The notes under the pieces are model-generated. The model was not told the DNA's origin, made no database searches, and was given only the letters and a program-made list of their open reading frames with translations. Made by a program: the position numbers and the translations under genes. Source: Trinickia symbiotica (GTDB taxonomy: Bacteria; Pseudomonadota; Gammaproteobacteria; Burkholderiales; Burkholderiaceae). From it: a DNA stretch of 64,000 bases. Positions 9,364 to 19,236 of the stretch are shown one piece after another. Where the stretch lies: NCBI RefSeq assembly GCF_002934455.1, contig NZ_PTIR01000011.1:151471-215470 (forward strand). The letters run 5' to 3'. How positions within the stretch are numbered: the stretch's first letter is position 1; each line of letters starts with the position of its first letter.

Positions 9364-10472
9364 TGGTTGCCTCCCGCGCGCATCGCATCGGCAATACGCG
9401 TATCGAGCGCGTTGCGCAACGCATCGCCCATGAACGTCAGCAACAACAGCGTGGCGACGAGTACCCCGAACGTCGCAACGGAAATCCACCAGGCATCGAG
9501 ATTCGCTTTACCCTCGGAGAGCAGCTCGCCGAGGCTCGGCGTCGGGGGCGGCACACCGAGGCCGAGAAAATCGAGGCTCGTGAGCGCGAGAATCGAACCG
9601 CTCATCCGGAACGGCAGGAACGTGATGACGGGGGTCATGCTGTTCGGCAGCACATGGCGCCAGATGATCTGCCAATTGGATAGACCCATCGCGCGCGCGG
9701 CGCGCACATAGTCTTGCGTCCGGTTACGCAGGAATTCGGCGCGCACGTAATCGGATAGGCCGATCCAGCCGAACAGCGACAGCAGCACAACGAGCAGTAG
9801 CAGGCTCGGCTCGAAGATCGACGCGAAGATGATCAACAGATAAAGCTCGGGCAGCGAGCTCCAGATCTCGATTAAGCGCTGCCCGATGATATCGATTCGG
9901 CCTCCGAAATAACCCTGCACGGCGCCCGCGACGATGCCGAGAACGCTGCCGATGAACGTCAGCACGAGCCCGAACTCGACGGAAATACGAAACCCGTAGA
10001 CGAGCCGGGCGAAGACGTCGCGGCCCTGCTGGTCGGTGCCCAGCCAATTTTCGTGCGACGGCGGCGCGGGGTTCGCCGCTTTCGAAAAGTAGTTCAGCGT
10101 GTCGTAGTAATAGTGATTGAGCGGATAGACGGCGAAGTTGCCGGGCAACGCGAACCGATGCCGGACGTAGGGATCGAGATAGTCGGCCGGCGTCGGGAAA
10201 TCGCCGCCGAACGCCGTCTCCGGGTAGGTCTTCACGAGCGGGAAATAAAGCCTGCCGTCATAGCGCACGACGAGCGGCTTGTCGTTCGACCATATCGGCC
10301 CCGCGAGGCTCAGGACGAACGCGACGACAAAGACGATGAGGCTCCAGTAGCCGAGACGCTGTGCCTTGAAGCGGCGCCAGACACGGCGCGCGGGCGTCGG
10401 CGAGACGAACGCGGCCGGCAGGTCGCGGCGCGGTTCGGCGTCGGTGTCGAGACGGGGACGGGCTCGGCTCAA
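9360..10472 (-). CDS. yejE: Peptide ABC transporter permease (YejE-like)
   Basis: 370 residues. It has an N-terminal membrane helix after a cytoplasmic segment, a long periplasmic loop, then five helices of the BPD_transp_1 (DppC-type) permease domain, with the cytoplasmic coupling motif 'EFLRNRTQDYVRAARAMGLS'. The C-terminus 'LTFMGDALRNALDTR' is typical of peptide/nickel permeases. It sits one base after yejB and overlaps yejF, consistent with a single transcript. Confidence 0.92.
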   Translation of the reverse strand: MSRARPRLDTDAEPRRDLPAAFVSPTPARRVWRRFKAQRLGYWSLIVFVVAFVLSLAGPIWSNDKPLVVRYDGRLYFPLVKTYPETAFGGDFPTPADYLDPYVRHRFALPGNFAVYPLNHYYYDTLNYFSKAANPAPPSHENWLGTDQQGRDVFARLVYGFRISVEFGLVLTFIGSVLGIVAGAVQGYFGGRIDIIGQRLIEIWSSLPELYLLIIFASIFEPSLLLLVVLLSLFGWIGLSDYVRAEFLRNRTQDYVRAARAMGLSNWQIIWRHVLPNSMTPVITFLPFRMSGSILALTSLDFLGLGVPPPTPSLGELLSEGKANLDAWWISVATFGVLVATLLLLTFMGDALRNALDTRIADAMRAGGNQ

Positions 10473-10473
10473 A

Positions 10474-11526
10474 TCAGCGCTCCAGTTGCTCGAATTGAAT
10501 GCGCGGATCGACCCAGACGTAGCAGAGGTCCGAAATGAGCTTCGTCGCGAGCCCGATCAGCGTGAACAGATAAAGCGTGCCGAGCACGACGGGATAGTCG
10601 CGCCGCACGACCGACTCGTACGAGAGCAGGCCGAGACCGTCGAGCGAAAACAGCGTTTCGATCAGCAGGCTGCCCGTGAAGAAGGCACCGATGAACGCGG
10701 CCGGAAAGCCCACGACGAGCGGCAGCATCGCATTGCGAAAGACGTGCTTCCACAGCACGCGCCGCTCGCCGAGGCCTTTGGCGCGCGCCGTCAGTACGTA
10801 CTGTTTCTTGATCTCATCGAGAAACGCGTTCTTCGTCAGCATGGTCACGACGGCGAAACTGCCGACCACCGATGCCGTCACCGGCAGCGCGATATGCCAG
10901 AGATAGTCGACGATCTTGCCGCCGATCGAGAGCTGAGAGAAATTGTCGGAGACGAGTCCGCGCAATGGAAAGATCTGCAGGAACGAGCCCCCGCCGAACA
11001 GCACGAGCAGCAGCACGCCGAGCACGAAGCCTGGGATCGCATAGCCGACGAGTACCACGAGACTCGTCGCCACATCGAACGGCGAACCGTTGCGGATCGC
11101 CTTCGCAATCCCGAGCGGCACCGATATCAGATAAGTCAAAAAGAACGTCCACAACCCGATGCTGATGGAGACAGGCAGTTTCGAAATCACGAGCGACCAG
11201 ACGCTTTGATGACGGAAGTAGCTTTGCCCCAGATCGAACCTCGCAAAGCGCGAGAGCATCAGCCAATAACGCGTGAGCGGCGGCTTGTCGAATCCGTAGA
11301 GCGCTTTCAGTTGCGCCATCTGCCGGGCATCGACGCCCGTGTGCGCGCGCAGGCCGAACGGCGGCGCCGCGGCCTGCCCTTCCTGCGCGGTTCCCTTGCG
11401 CAACTCGTAGGCGAGCTGCTCGACGGGACCGCCGGGCACGAATTGAATGACGATGAACGTGAGCGTCAGCACGCCGATCAACGTCGGGATCATCAACAAC
11501 AGGCGTCTAAGAATATAGGCCCACAT
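10474..11526 (-). CDS. yejB: Peptide ABC transporter permease (YejB-like)
   Basis: 350 residues beginning 'MWAYILRRLLLMIPTLIGVLTLTF', the standard first helix of DppB/OppB-type permeases. The family coupling motif 'YVLTARAKGLGERRVLWKHVFRNA' is present. It pairs with YejE to form the membrane channel. It is second in the yejABEF order, 6 bp after yejA. Confidence 0.92.
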   Translation of the reverse strand: MWAYILRRLLLMIPTLIGVLTLTFIVIQFVPGGPVEQLAYELRKGTAQEGQAAAPPFGLRAHTGVDARQMAQLKALYGFDKPPLTRYWLMLSRFARFDLGQSYFRHQSVWSLVISKLPVSISIGLWTFFLTYLISVPLGIAKAIRNGSPFDVATSLVVLVGYAIPGFVLGVLLLVLFGGGSFLQIFPLRGLVSDNFSQLSIGGKIVDYLWHIALPVTASVVGSFAVVTMLTKNAFLDEIKKQYVLTARAKGLGERRVLWKHVFRNAMLPLVVGFPAAFIGAFFTGSLLIETLFSLDGLGLLSYESVVRRDYPVVLGTLYLFTLIGLATKLISDLCYVWVDPRIQFEQLER

Positions 11527-11532
11527 GGTCAG

Positions 11533-13401
11533 TCATCCTCGGGAGCGCGGATCGAGCCACCACATCGTTACGATCCAGTCCTCCGCCGAATAGTACAGCG
11601 GTAGCGTATCGGGGTAGCGCAGCTCGCGCTTGTACGCAATGCGATGCGTCGTGCTGAACCAATGCGGCACGACGTAGTAGCCGTTCATCAACACGCGATC
11701 GAGTGCATGCGTCGCGTCGACGAGGTCCTCCTTCGTCTGCGCACCGACGAGCGAGTGCAGGATGGCGTCGACGGCGGGCGACTTGAGCCCGATCATGTTG
11801 TCGGAGCCGGGCTCGTCGGCCGACTTGCTGCCGAAACGCGATACTTGCTCGACGCCCGGCACTTGAACGCCGGGATAGCGCAGCGAGGTCATGTCGAAAT
11901 CGAACGTCTCGTAGCGCTTCTGGATCAGGGCGAAGTCGGCGGCCCGAAAATTGGCCTTGATCCCGAGTTTCGCCAGGTTGCGCGCATAGGCCGCGACGAT
12001 GGGCTCCATCGCGCCGCGCGAACTTTCGTCTTCGAGAACGTCGAATTCGAACGGCTGACCGTTGGCATTGCGCAGCGCACCGTTGCGATAGGTCCAGCCA
12101 GCCGCGGCAAGCAACGCCCTCGCCTTCAGCAGGTTCGCACGCAGCGAATTCGGCGGGTCCGTATCGGGCTGCACGGGCATGGGGCCGAAAACAGCCGGAT
12201 CCAGTTGCGCGCGCAACGGATTCAGAAGCTTCAGCTCACCTTGCGTCGGCATTCCCGTCGCCTGCAGATCGCTGTCCGCGAAATAGCTTTGCAGCCGCGT
12301 ATAGGCGCCGAAGAACAGACGGCTGTTGAGCCACTGAAAATCGAATGCGAGATCGAGCGCCTTGCGCACGCGCAGATCTTGAAATAGCGGGCGGCGCAGA
12401 TTCATGATGTAGCCCTGCATGCCCGCACCGTTGTGCTGCCGAAACTCGCGCTTGATGAGCTCGCCGTCGTCGAATCGCTTGCCGACGTCGCGCCGTGCCC
12501 AGTTTCGCGCCACGTATTCGACGAGCGCGTCGTACTCGCCGGCCTTGAATGCCTCGAGCCGGGCCGTGTTGTCCGAGTAGAGCTTGTAGGTGACGCGATC
12601 GAAGTTGTCCGTCCCGATTCGCACGGGCAACGATGCGCCCCAATATGAAGTGTCGCGCCGGTAAGTGATGGTATGGCCGCCGTCGTAGCTCTCGATCAGG
12701 TACGGTCCGCTGCCGATCGGCTTTTCGAATGCGAGCTGATCGAACGGCACGCGCGTGCCGTCGGGCTTCATGCCCCACTTGCGCGAAAACACGGGCATCG
12801 CGCCGGCGATCAGCGGCAACTCGCGGTTGGGCTGGCGAAAGTCGAAGCGGATCGTCGCGGGATCGACGGCGACCGCGCGCGAAATCTCGGCGAAATAGGC
12901 CGCGAACTGCGGGGCGGCCAGCCGGCTCGTCAGTGTATCGAACGAGTATTTGACATCGGCGGCCGTCACGGGGTCGCCGTTCGAAAAGCGCGCGCGCGGA
13001 TTGATGTGGAACGTGACCGACAGGCGATCGGGCGCGACGCGGATATCGTCGGCAAGCAGGCAATACGCCGTGGCCATTTCATCCGAGCTGTTCGTGGTCA
13101 GCGTCTCGAACAACATCCCAATGCCGGGCGCCGCGTTGCCGCGCAGCGTGAATGGATTGAACTTGTCGAAACTCGTCAGGCGGTCCGGGTTCGAGAGGAC
13201 GAGCGTGCCGCCTTTCGGCGCATCCGGGTTGACATAGTCGAAATGCTTGAAGCCCGGCGGATATTTCGGACTGCCAAATTGCGCAATGGCATAGACGGCC
13301 CACGCGGGCGACGGCACGGCGAACCAACCGGCACAGGAAAGAGCGATCAATGAACGAACGAGAAAACGCAGCGCGGCGGTCCTTCGCAAACCGGTCTTCA
13401 T
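11533..13401 (-). CDS. yejA: Periplasmic peptide-binding protein (YejA-like)
   Basis: 622 residues with a signal peptide (about 1-35, ending 'PAWA') and an SBP_bac_5 (DppA/OppA-type) domain: '[17 protein letters not shown]', '[28 protein letters not shown]', and C-terminal '[15 protein letters not shown]'. It delivers oligopeptides to YejBEF. The ATG is chosen over a GTG two codons earlier because AAAGG is correctly spaced for it. It is first in the operon and divergent from fabI across about 130 bp. Confidence 0.92.
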   Translation of the reverse strand: MKTGLRRTAALRFLVRSLIALSCAGWFAVPSPAWAVYAIAQFGSPKYPPGFKHFDYVNPDAPKGGTLVLSNPDRLTSFDKFNPFTLRGNAAPGIGMLFETLTTNSSDEMATAYCLLADDIRVAPDRLSVTFHINPRARFSNGDPVTAADVKYSFDTLTSRLAAPQFAAYFAEISRAVAVDPATIRFDFRQPNRELPLIAGAMPVFSRKWGMKPDGTRVPFDQLAFEKPIGSGPYLIESYDGGHTITYRRDTSYWGASLPVRIGTDNFDRVTYKLYSDNTARLEAFKAGEYDALVEYVARNWARRDVGKRFDDGELIKREFRQHNGAGMQGYIMNLRRPLFQDLRVRKALDLAFDFQWLNSRLFFGAYTRLQSYFADSDLQATGMPTQGELKLLNPLRAQLDPAVFGPMPVQPDTDPPNSLRANLLKARALLAAAGWTYRNGALRNANGQPFEFDVLEDESSRGAMEPIVAAYARNLAKLGIKANFRAADFALIQKRYETFDFDMTSLRYPGVQVPGVEQVSRFGSKSADEPGSDNMIGLKSPAVDAILHSLVGAQTKEDLVDATHALDRVLMNGYYVVPHWFSTTHRIAYKRELRYPDTLPLYYSAEDWIVTMWWLDPRSRG

Positions 13402-13530
13402 GAGCACCTTTCGGTTGGTCGAGGTGGGCGTTGTGAGAGAATTCTACCCAAACCCACGCCGGGCGGGCCGAACGTGCCATCGCGCGCTGTGCCGGCCGGC
13501 GCTGTCTATACCGTCTTTAGAGGAGAATTC

Positions 13531-14322
13531 ATGGGCTTTCTCGCCGGAAAACGCATTTTGCTGACCGGTCTGCTGTCGAACCGCTCGATCGCCTACGGCA
13601 TCGCGCAAGCGTGCAAGCGCGAAGGCGCCGAGCTCGCGTTCACGTACGTCGGCGACCGCTTCAAGGACCGTATCACCGAGTTCGCGACCGAATTCGGCAG
13701 CGAGCTTGTCTTTCCATGCGACGTGGCCGACGATGCGCAGATCGATGCCCTTTTCGCATCGCTCAAGGCGCATTGGCCGACGCTCGACGGTCTCGTTCAC
13801 TCGATCGGCTTCGCGCCGCGCGAAGCAATCGCCGGCGATTTTCTCGACGGCATGACGCGTGAGAACTTCCGCATCGCGCACGACATCTCCGCCTACAGCT
13901 TTCCGGCATTGGCGAAGGCCGCGTTGCCGCTGCTCTCGCAGGACGCGTCGCTCTTGACGCTCTCCTATCTCGGCGCCGAAAAAGTCATTCCGAACTACAA
14001 CACGATGGGCGTCGCTAAAGCGGCACTCGAGGCGAGCGTCCGCTATATGGCCGGCTCGCTCGGTCCGAAGGGCATTCGCGTGAACGCGATCTCCGCGGGC
14101 CCGATCAAAACGCTCGCCGCGAGCGGCATCAAGGGCTTCGGCAAGATTCTCGACTTCGTCGAGCAAAACGCGCCGCTCAAGCGCAATGTGACGATCGAGC
14201 AAGTCGGCAATACCGCCGCCTTCCTTCTCTCGGAACTGGCGAGCGGCGTGACGGCGGAAATCGTTCACGTCGATAGCGGCTTTCATGCGGTCGTCGGGGG
14301 AATGGCCGCCATTGCCGAATAA
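13531..14322 (+). CDS. fabI: Enoyl-[acyl-carrier-protein] reductase (NADH)
   Basis: 263 residues. It carries out the last reduction of each fatty-acid elongation cycle, using NADH. It is an SDR-fold protein with the FabI-type start '[20 protein letters not shown]' and active-site residues Tyr146, Tyr156 and Lys163 in '[22 protein letters not shown]', with the FabI-specific Tyr-X6-Lys spacing. AGGAG lies directly upstream of the ATG. A strong terminator follows. This is the type of FabI inhibited by triclosan in other bacteria (family knowledge). Confidence 0.96.
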   Translation: MGFLAGKRILLTGLLSNRSIAYGIAQACKREGAELAFTYVGDRFKDRITEFATEFGSELVFPCDVADDAQIDALFASLKAHWPTLDGLVHSIGFAPREAIAGDFLDGMTRENFRIAHDISAYSFPALAKAALPLLSQDASLLTLSYLGAEKVIPNYNTMGVAKAALEASVRYMAGSLGPKGIRVNAISAGPIKTLAASGIKGFGKILDFVEQNAPLKRNVTIEQVGNTAAFLLSELASGVTAEIVHVDSGFHAVVGGMAAIAE

Positions 14323-14361
14323 GAGGTGCACGCGGGCCTGCCCGGCCCGCCTCGAGGCATA

Positions 14362-14400
14362 AAAAAGTCGCCCGCCGATTATCTCGACGGGCGACTTTTT
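14362..14400. terminator. Rho-independent terminator after fabI (bidirectional)
   Basis: Perfect 13-bp stem AAAAAGTCGCCCG (14362-14374) with CGGGCGACTTTTT (14388-14400) and a 13-nt loop. A-run and T-run flank it on both sides, so it can serve fabI on the plus strand and the small exported-protein gene on the minus strand. Confidence 0.92.
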
Positions 14401-14499
14401 GTTTCCTGGAAGCAGAGATATCGCGTCAGATGGCGTTGGCCGCCTGCAGCACTACCCCCGGGGCATTGAAAGGCCAGACCACGGAGTGCCCTTCAGCTC

Positions 14500-14835
14500 T
14501 CAGCGCCATCCCTCGTGCCGCCCGCGATCATGCCAATCGCGATCGTGCCAATCGCGGCCGCGCCAGCCGCCGTGATGGCGATACCAATCGTCGCGGTCCC
14601 ACCAGCGTCCGCCATCCCAGTACCGGTCGCCATGCCAGCCGATGACGATCGCCGGAGGCGCCGGCGCATAAACGACAGGCGGCGGAGGAGGCGCATAGAC
14701 GGGCGCCGGCGCGACGTATACAGGCGCCGGTACGCCGATATTCACCCCGATGTCCACGCGCGCCATCGCCGCGCTCGAGGCGCCGATCGCGAGTGTAGCG
14801 ACGGCGTACGAAAGGATGCGTGCAGGTTTCATCAT
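14500..14835 (-). CDS. Small exported protein with PXPV-type repeats and His/Asp/Trp-rich tail
   Basis: 111 residues. An N-terminal signal peptide (about 1-25, cleaved after 'AAMA') is followed by 'VDIGVNIGVPAPVYVAPAPV', a proline-rich stretch of PAPVY-like repeats, and a C-terminal half made of repeated W, H, D and R units such as 'RDWHDRDWHDRG'. Small proteins of this architecture are common in Burkholderia; their function is not established. The His/Asp-rich tail might bind metal (inference). Two adjacent ATGs are possible starts. Confidence 0.7.
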   Translation of the reverse strand: MMKPARILSYAVATLAIGASSAAMARVDIGVNIGVPAPVYVAPAPVYAPPPPPVVYAPAPPAIVIGWHGDRYWDGGRWWDRDDWYRHHGGWRGRDWHDRDWHDRGRHEGWR

Positions 14836-15012
14836 GACAGCTCTATCCAATGGAAGCGTTCGACAGGTTCGAGAGCGATCCTCGATGGAACTGACTATAC
14901 CGCATGCCTCCTTTCGTGATATTTCATACTTGTAACTGTTGCTGCTCTATATAGCAGGCGCTGGCAGCCACTAGCAGTCGCCGGCCGTCGCGGCAGTCGT
15001 CGCGTAGGTGGC

Positions 15013-15921
15013 TCAGGCCTCGACGAAGCGGGGATCGAGTTGCTCGAGCGCGAATCGCCGCACATGCTCGACGAACGATTTCAACAACAGCGCGGGCGGA
15101 CGTTGCGACGGCGTCAGCATCGAGAAATCGGTCAATAGTTCAGGCTCGAACGGCTTGAAGATCACACCGGGGCCGCGATAGCCCCAGGCCGTGACCGCAT
15201 CGACGAGCGAAACGCCGGCACCCGCCTCGACGAACGAGCAAATGGTATGCGACACCTGCGTCTCGAGCTGTACCTTCGGCGCAATGCCGTGAGCGGCAAA
15301 GAGCGCGTCGATACGCAGCCTCGAATCGAGCGTGCGCGGATGCGCGACGAATCGCTCTCCCGCAAGATCCCGCGGCCGCACGACACTGGCCGAGCAAAGC
15401 CGATGGCCGGCGGGCAGCGCGCAAACCATTTTCGTCGAAATCAGTCGCTCGCCGTGCGCGCCCGGATGGTTCATCGACAGAATCGCGATGCCGAGATCGC
15501 AGCGCTCGCCGACCACCATGTCGACGACCGTGCGCGACGAATGCACGAGCAGCGATACGTTCGCCTCCGCATGAGTCGCCAGATAGTCGGCAATCGCATG
15601 CGGCAGGAACGACAACGCGATGGCCGGCGCCGCGGCCACCTGCAAGGTGCCGCGCTGCAACGCCCGGATCTCGTCGGCCGCGCGCGCGATCCGGTCGAGG
15701 CCCAGCAGCGAGCGCTGCACTTCCTCGTAGAGCGCCTGGGCTTCGACGGTCGGGTGCAGCCGGCCCTTCGCGCGCTCGAACAGGGAAAACCCCAAGGACT
15801 GTTCGAGATCGGCGATGAGCCGCGTCGTGGCCGGCTGTGAGATGTGCAGCATCTCGCTCGCGCGTGTGACCGTGTGGCAAAGCATGACGGCCCTGAAGGC
15901 CTCGAGCTGGCGCAGCTTCAT
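15013..15921 (-). CDS. LysR-family regulator, OccR/NocR-like
   Basis: 302 residues. The N-terminal helix-turn-helix is 'MKLRQLEAFRAVMLCHTVTRASEMLHISQPATTRLIADLEQSLG', close to the octopine/nopaline regulators OccR and NocR. The effector-binding domain follows. It is divergent from the ABC importer genes starting at 16125, so it probably controls them and itself. An inverted repeat of LysR-box form lies 34 bp upstream of its start. The OccR/NocR resemblance agrees with the opine-oxidase-like enzymes encoded downstream. Confidence 0.9.
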   Translation of the reverse strand: MKLRQLEAFRAVMLCHTVTRASEMLHISQPATTRLIADLEQSLGFSLFERAKGRLHPTVEAQALYEEVQRSLLGLDRIARAADEIRALQRGTLQVAAAPAIALSFLPHAIADYLATHAEANVSLLVHSSRTVVDMVVGERCDLGIAILSMNHPGAHGERLISTKMVCALPAGHRLCSASVVRPRDLAGERFVAHPRTLDSRLRIDALFAAHGIAPKVQLETQVSHTICSFVEAGAGVSLVDAVTAWGYRGPGVIFKPFEPELLTDFSMLTPSQRPPALLLKSFVEHVRRFALEQLDPRFVEA

Positions 15922-15954
15922 GTGAGTCTCGGACGGATTGGCTGGATTAGCCCC

Positions 15955-15969
15955 ATAACCGAATGTTAT
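15955..15969. promoter_or_regulatory. LysR-type operator candidate
   Basis: ATAAC-N5-GTTAT is a perfect dyad with the T-N11-A form of LysR boxes. It lies in the 203-bp divergent region between the OccR/NocR-like gene and the importer operon. Confidence 0.6.
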
Positions 15970-16124
15970 TGTTCTCCGAAAAAAAACGATTTTCCATCTG
16001 TTTTCGGCATCCGTATTGTTTGCTACATCCATGCGAAGCGGCGCTTCGGCCCCAACCGGGGAGCCATACCGTTTTGTGTTTGAAAACGAATTTCGTCAAC
16101 CGTGCAGGCAAGAAGGAGCGGACA

Positions 16125-17162
16125 TTGAGAAAGACCAGCCTCGCCGCCGCGGCACTCGCGGCCACGCTCGCGCTAGGCGCAACTGGCGCGTCGGCCCAGC
16201 CTACCCTCTACGTCGGCTCATATGGCGGCTCAACGCAGACGGCCTTCGAAAAGACGATCATTCCGCAGTTCGAGAAGGCACACGACGTAAAGATCGTCTA
16301 CGTGCCCGGCAATTCCACGGACACGCTCGCGAAGCTGCAGGCTCAAAAGGGCAAGGAAGAACTCAATGTCGTGCTGCTCGACGACGGACCGATGTATCAG
16401 GCGGTGCAATTCGGCTTTTGCGACAAGCTCGCCGATGCGCCCGTTTATCACGATCTCTATCCGCTCGCGCACATGAGCGATCGCTCGGTGGCGCTAGGCG
16501 TCGTTGCCACGGGTCTCGCCTATAACGCCGATGCGTTCAAGAAAGCGGGGCTGCCGCCGCCCGATTCGTGGTCCGCGCTCACCGACAAGCGATTCAAACA
16601 AAAGATCGCGATTCCGCCGATCTCGAACACCTACGGCTTGCAAACTCTCGTCATGTTCGCCCGGATGAATGGCGGCGGCGAATCGAATATCGCGCCGGGC
16701 TTCGATGCGCTCATCAAGAAAGTCGCGCCGAACGTGCTCGCCTGGGAGCCGTCGCCGGGCAAGATGACGGAGCTGTTCCAGAACGGTGACGTGACGCTCG
16801 CGGTATGGGGCAGCGGCCGCACCTACACGCTGGAGCAGACCGGTTTTCCCATCCGATTCGTCTATCCGAAGGAAGGCGCGATGGCGTTGCTGACCGCGAC
16901 CTGCCCCGTCGTCGAGAACAAGGAGCCCCAGCTCTCGCAGCAGTTCGTCCAGTACCTGCTCTCTCCCGAGGTGCAGACGGTTCTCGCCAAGACGCAGGCT
17001 TGGGGCCCTGTCAACAGTAAAACGAAGCTCGACCCGGCAGTCGCCGCCACCGTGCCCTATGGCAACGACCAGATCGGCAAGCTCGTCAAAACGGATTGGA
17101 CCATCGTCAACGAAAAACGAACGCAATGGACCAATGAGTGGAACAGGCAGGTGGAACGTTGA
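16125..17162 (+). CDS. Periplasmic binding protein of a polyamine/opine-type ABC importer
   Basis: 345 residues from a TTG start with AAGGAG correctly spaced upstream; the longer open frame has no better site. A signal peptide (about 1-24, ending 'ASAQ') is followed by a PotD/IdiA-type SBP_bac domain: 'LYVGSYGGSTQTAFEKTIIPQFEK', 'LNVVLLDDGPM' and 'VVATGLAYNADAFKKAG'. It should bind a small cationic or amino-acid-like solute in the periplasm. It is first in an operon with the ATPase and two permeases. The linked oxidases suggest an opine or related secondary amine rather than spermidine (inference). Confidence 0.88.
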   Translation: MRKTSLAAAALAATLALGATGASAQPTLYVGSYGGSTQTAFEKTIIPQFEKAHDVKIVYVPGNSTDTLAKLQAQKGKEELNVVLLDDGPMYQAVQFGFCDKLADAPVYHDLYPLAHMSDRSVALGVVATGLAYNADAFKKAGLPPPDSWSALTDKRFKQKIAIPPISNTYGLQTLVMFARMNGGGESNIAPGFDALIKKVAPNVLAWEPSPGKMTELFQNGDVTLAVWGSGRTYTLEQTGFPIRFVYPKEGAMALLTATCPVVENKEPQLSQQFVQYLLSPEVQTVLAKTQAWGPVNSKTKLDPAVAATVPYGNDQIGKLVKTDWTIVNEKRTQWTNEWNRQVER

Positions 17163-17256
17163 GCGTGATGCGAACGGCGGCCGACGCAACGTGCGCCGCC
17201 CTGCCTATCGCCTGACGTCGAGCCTATTGCATTCCGAAGTGGAGCCGCATCACACC

Positions 17257-18324
17257 ATGGCGTTCCTGCAACTCGAGAACCTAACGAAACGCTACGGCGA
17301 GTTCTCGGCCGTGGACGGTCTCTCGCTTGGCGTCGAGCGCGGCGAATTCGTTTCGCTGCTCGGGCCGTCGGGCTGCGGCAAAACGACGACGCTGCAGATG
17401 ATCGCGGGTTTCGTCGAACCGACGGGCGGTCGCATCGTCCTCGGCGGCCGCGACATCTCCGGGCTTGCGCCTGAAAAGCGCGGCATGGGCGTCGTGTTTC
17501 AGAGCTATGCCCTCTTCGCCCATATGACGGTGGCGGACAACGTCGGCTTCGGCCTCGAGATGCGCAAGGTGCCGCGCGCAGAGCGCGTGCGCCGCATTCG
17601 CGACACGCTCGCGATGGTGCGCCTCGACGGCCTCGAAAAACGCTTGCCGCGCGAGCTTTCGGGCGGGCAGCGCCAGCGCGTCGCGATCGCGCGCGCGCTC
17701 GTCATCGAACCGCAGGTGCTGCTGCTCGACGAACCGATGTCCAATCTCGACGCGAAGCTGCGCGAGGAGATGCATATCGAGCTGCGCGCGATCCAGCGCC
17801 AGCTCGGCATCACGACGATCCTCGTCACGCACGATCAGGTCGAGGCGATGACGATGAGCGACCGAATCGCGGTCATGCACGGGGGCCGCATTGTGCAGAT
17901 CGCCGCGCCGTTCGACGCCTACGAGCACCCGGAATCGCCTTTCGCCTCGACGTTCCTCGGCCGCACGAACGCGCTCGCGGGCAAGGTCATCGGGCGGCAT
18001 GCGCGATGCTGCATCGTGCAACTCGGCTCACAGGTCGCGCATATCCCGCACGGCGAGCGCGAGTTCGGCGACACCGTGCACGTCTACGTGCGGCCGGAGA
18101 AACTGCGCTTCGCATCCGAAACGGAGGATGGGCTCGCGGGACGCGTGCGCACGCGGCTTTTCCTCGGCAACCACTGGATGCTCGAAATCGATAGCGCGCT
18201 CGGGCCCTTTCGCATGAGCCAGCCCAACATCGGCATGCCGCCGCCGCTCGAAGGCGAAGCGGTCAAGATCGCGTGGTCCGACTCCGATCTGCATATGCTG
18301 CGCGCGGAGGCACAGCATGTCTGA
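17257..18324 (+). CDS. ABC importer ATPase (PotA-like)
   Basis: 355 residues. An ABC ATPase domain with Walker A 'GPSGCGKTT', signature 'LSGGQRQRVAIARAL', Walker B 'LLLDEPMSNLDAKLRE' and H-loop 'VTHDQVEAMTMSD' is followed by a C-terminal TOBE regulatory domain (about 280-355). It energises the importer on the cytoplasmic face. It lies 94 bp after the binding-protein gene and overlaps the permease gene by 8 bp. Confidence 0.92.
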   Translation: MAFLQLENLTKRYGEFSAVDGLSLGVERGEFVSLLGPSGCGKTTTLQMIAGFVEPTGGRIVLGGRDISGLAPEKRGMGVVFQSYALFAHMTVADNVGFGLEMRKVPRAERVRRIRDTLAMVRLDGLEKRLPRELSGGQRQRVAIARALVIEPQVLLLDEPMSNLDAKLREEMHIELRAIQRQLGITTILVTHDQVEAMTMSDRIAVMHGGRIVQIAAPFDAYEHPESPFASTFLGRTNALAGKVIGRHARCCIVQLGSQVAHIPHGEREFGDTVHVYVRPEKLRFASETEDGLAGRVRTRLFLGNHWMLEIDSALGPFRMSQPNIGMPPPLEGEAVKIAWSDSDLHMLRAEAQHV

Positions 18325-19222
18325 GCTCTCTTCGCCGCTGCCGGCGGCGCCGCGAGCGCGTCGCGCAAGCGAAGCGCGCGCGCCCTGGCTGCTGGCCGCC
18401 CCTGCGCTGCTGCTCTTCCTCGGGCTGCTCGTCGTGCCGATGATCATGATCGCGCTGCTGTCGTTCCACGCGTTCGACGGCACGCTCGGCATTCTCCCTG
18501 CCTACACGTGGGCCAACTATTCGGAGGTATTGGGCGATCCCTATTACCACGACATCTTTGCGCGCACAGCCGGCCTCGCCCTTATCGTCACCGCGCTCTC
18601 GGTCGTGCTCGGCGTGCCGGAGACGCTGATTCTTGCACGCATGAAGGCGCCGTGGCGCAGCGTATTTCTGCTGATCGTCCTCGGCCCGCTGCTGATTTCG
18701 GTCGTCGTGCGCACGCTCGGCTGGGCCATTCTGATGGGGCGCGAGGGACTCATCAATCAGGCGCTTCTCGCACTGCATCTGACGGACTCGCCGCTGAAAT
18801 TTTTGTTCACGCTCACCGGCGTCACGATCGCGCTCGTCCACGTGCTTGTCCCCTTCATGGTGATCTCGGTTTGGGCATCGATCCAGAAACTCGACGCCCA
18901 AGTCGAAAACGCGGGCCTCTCGCTCGGCGGCTCGCGCTTGACCGTCTTCCGCCGCATCGTTTTTCCGCAATTGCTGCCCGGCGTGCTGTCGGGCAGCATC
19001 ATCGTCTTTGCGCTCGCCGCCTCGGCGTTCGCGACGCCGGCCATCATCGGCGGCCGGCGGCTCAAGGTCGTCGCGACAGCCGCTTACGACGAGTTTCTGA
19101 GCACGCTGAACTGGCCGCTCGGCGCATCGATCGCGGTGCTGCTGTTAATCGCGAACGTCGCGATCATCATCGGCTGCAACCGGCTCGTCGAAAAGCGCTT
19201 TGCCGCGGTGTTCGAGTCGTGA
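18317..19222 (+). CDS. ABC importer permease (PotB-like)
   Basis: 301 residues, about six membrane helices, starting with a short cytoplasmic tail and 'WLLAAPALLLFLGLLVVPMIMIALLSF'. The coupling segment 'ENAGLSLGGSRLTVFRRIVFPQLLPGVLSG' is typical of spermidine/putrescine permeases. Its ATG lies inside the end of the ATPase gene. Confidence 0.92.
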   Translation: MSELSSPLPAAPRARRASEARAPWLLAAPALLLFLGLLVVPMIMIALLSFHAFDGTLGILPAYTWANYSEVLGDPYYHDIFARTAGLALIVTALSVVLGVPETLILARMKAPWRSVFLLIVLGPLLISVVVRTLGWAILMGREGLINQALLALHLTDSPLKFLFTLTGVTIALVHVLVPFMVISVWASIQKLDAQVENAGLSLGGSRLTVFRRIVFPQLLPGVLSGSIIVFALAASAFATPAIIGGRRLKVVATAAYDEFLSTLNWPLGASIAVLLLIANVAIIIGCNRLVEKRFAAVFES

Positions 19223-19236
19223 CGGGGGCGTTCGAA

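Noticed and set aside
10366..11604. 412-codon open frame antisense to yejB/yejE
   Set aside because: Low-complexity Arg/Glu/Asp-rich translation opposite real permease genes.
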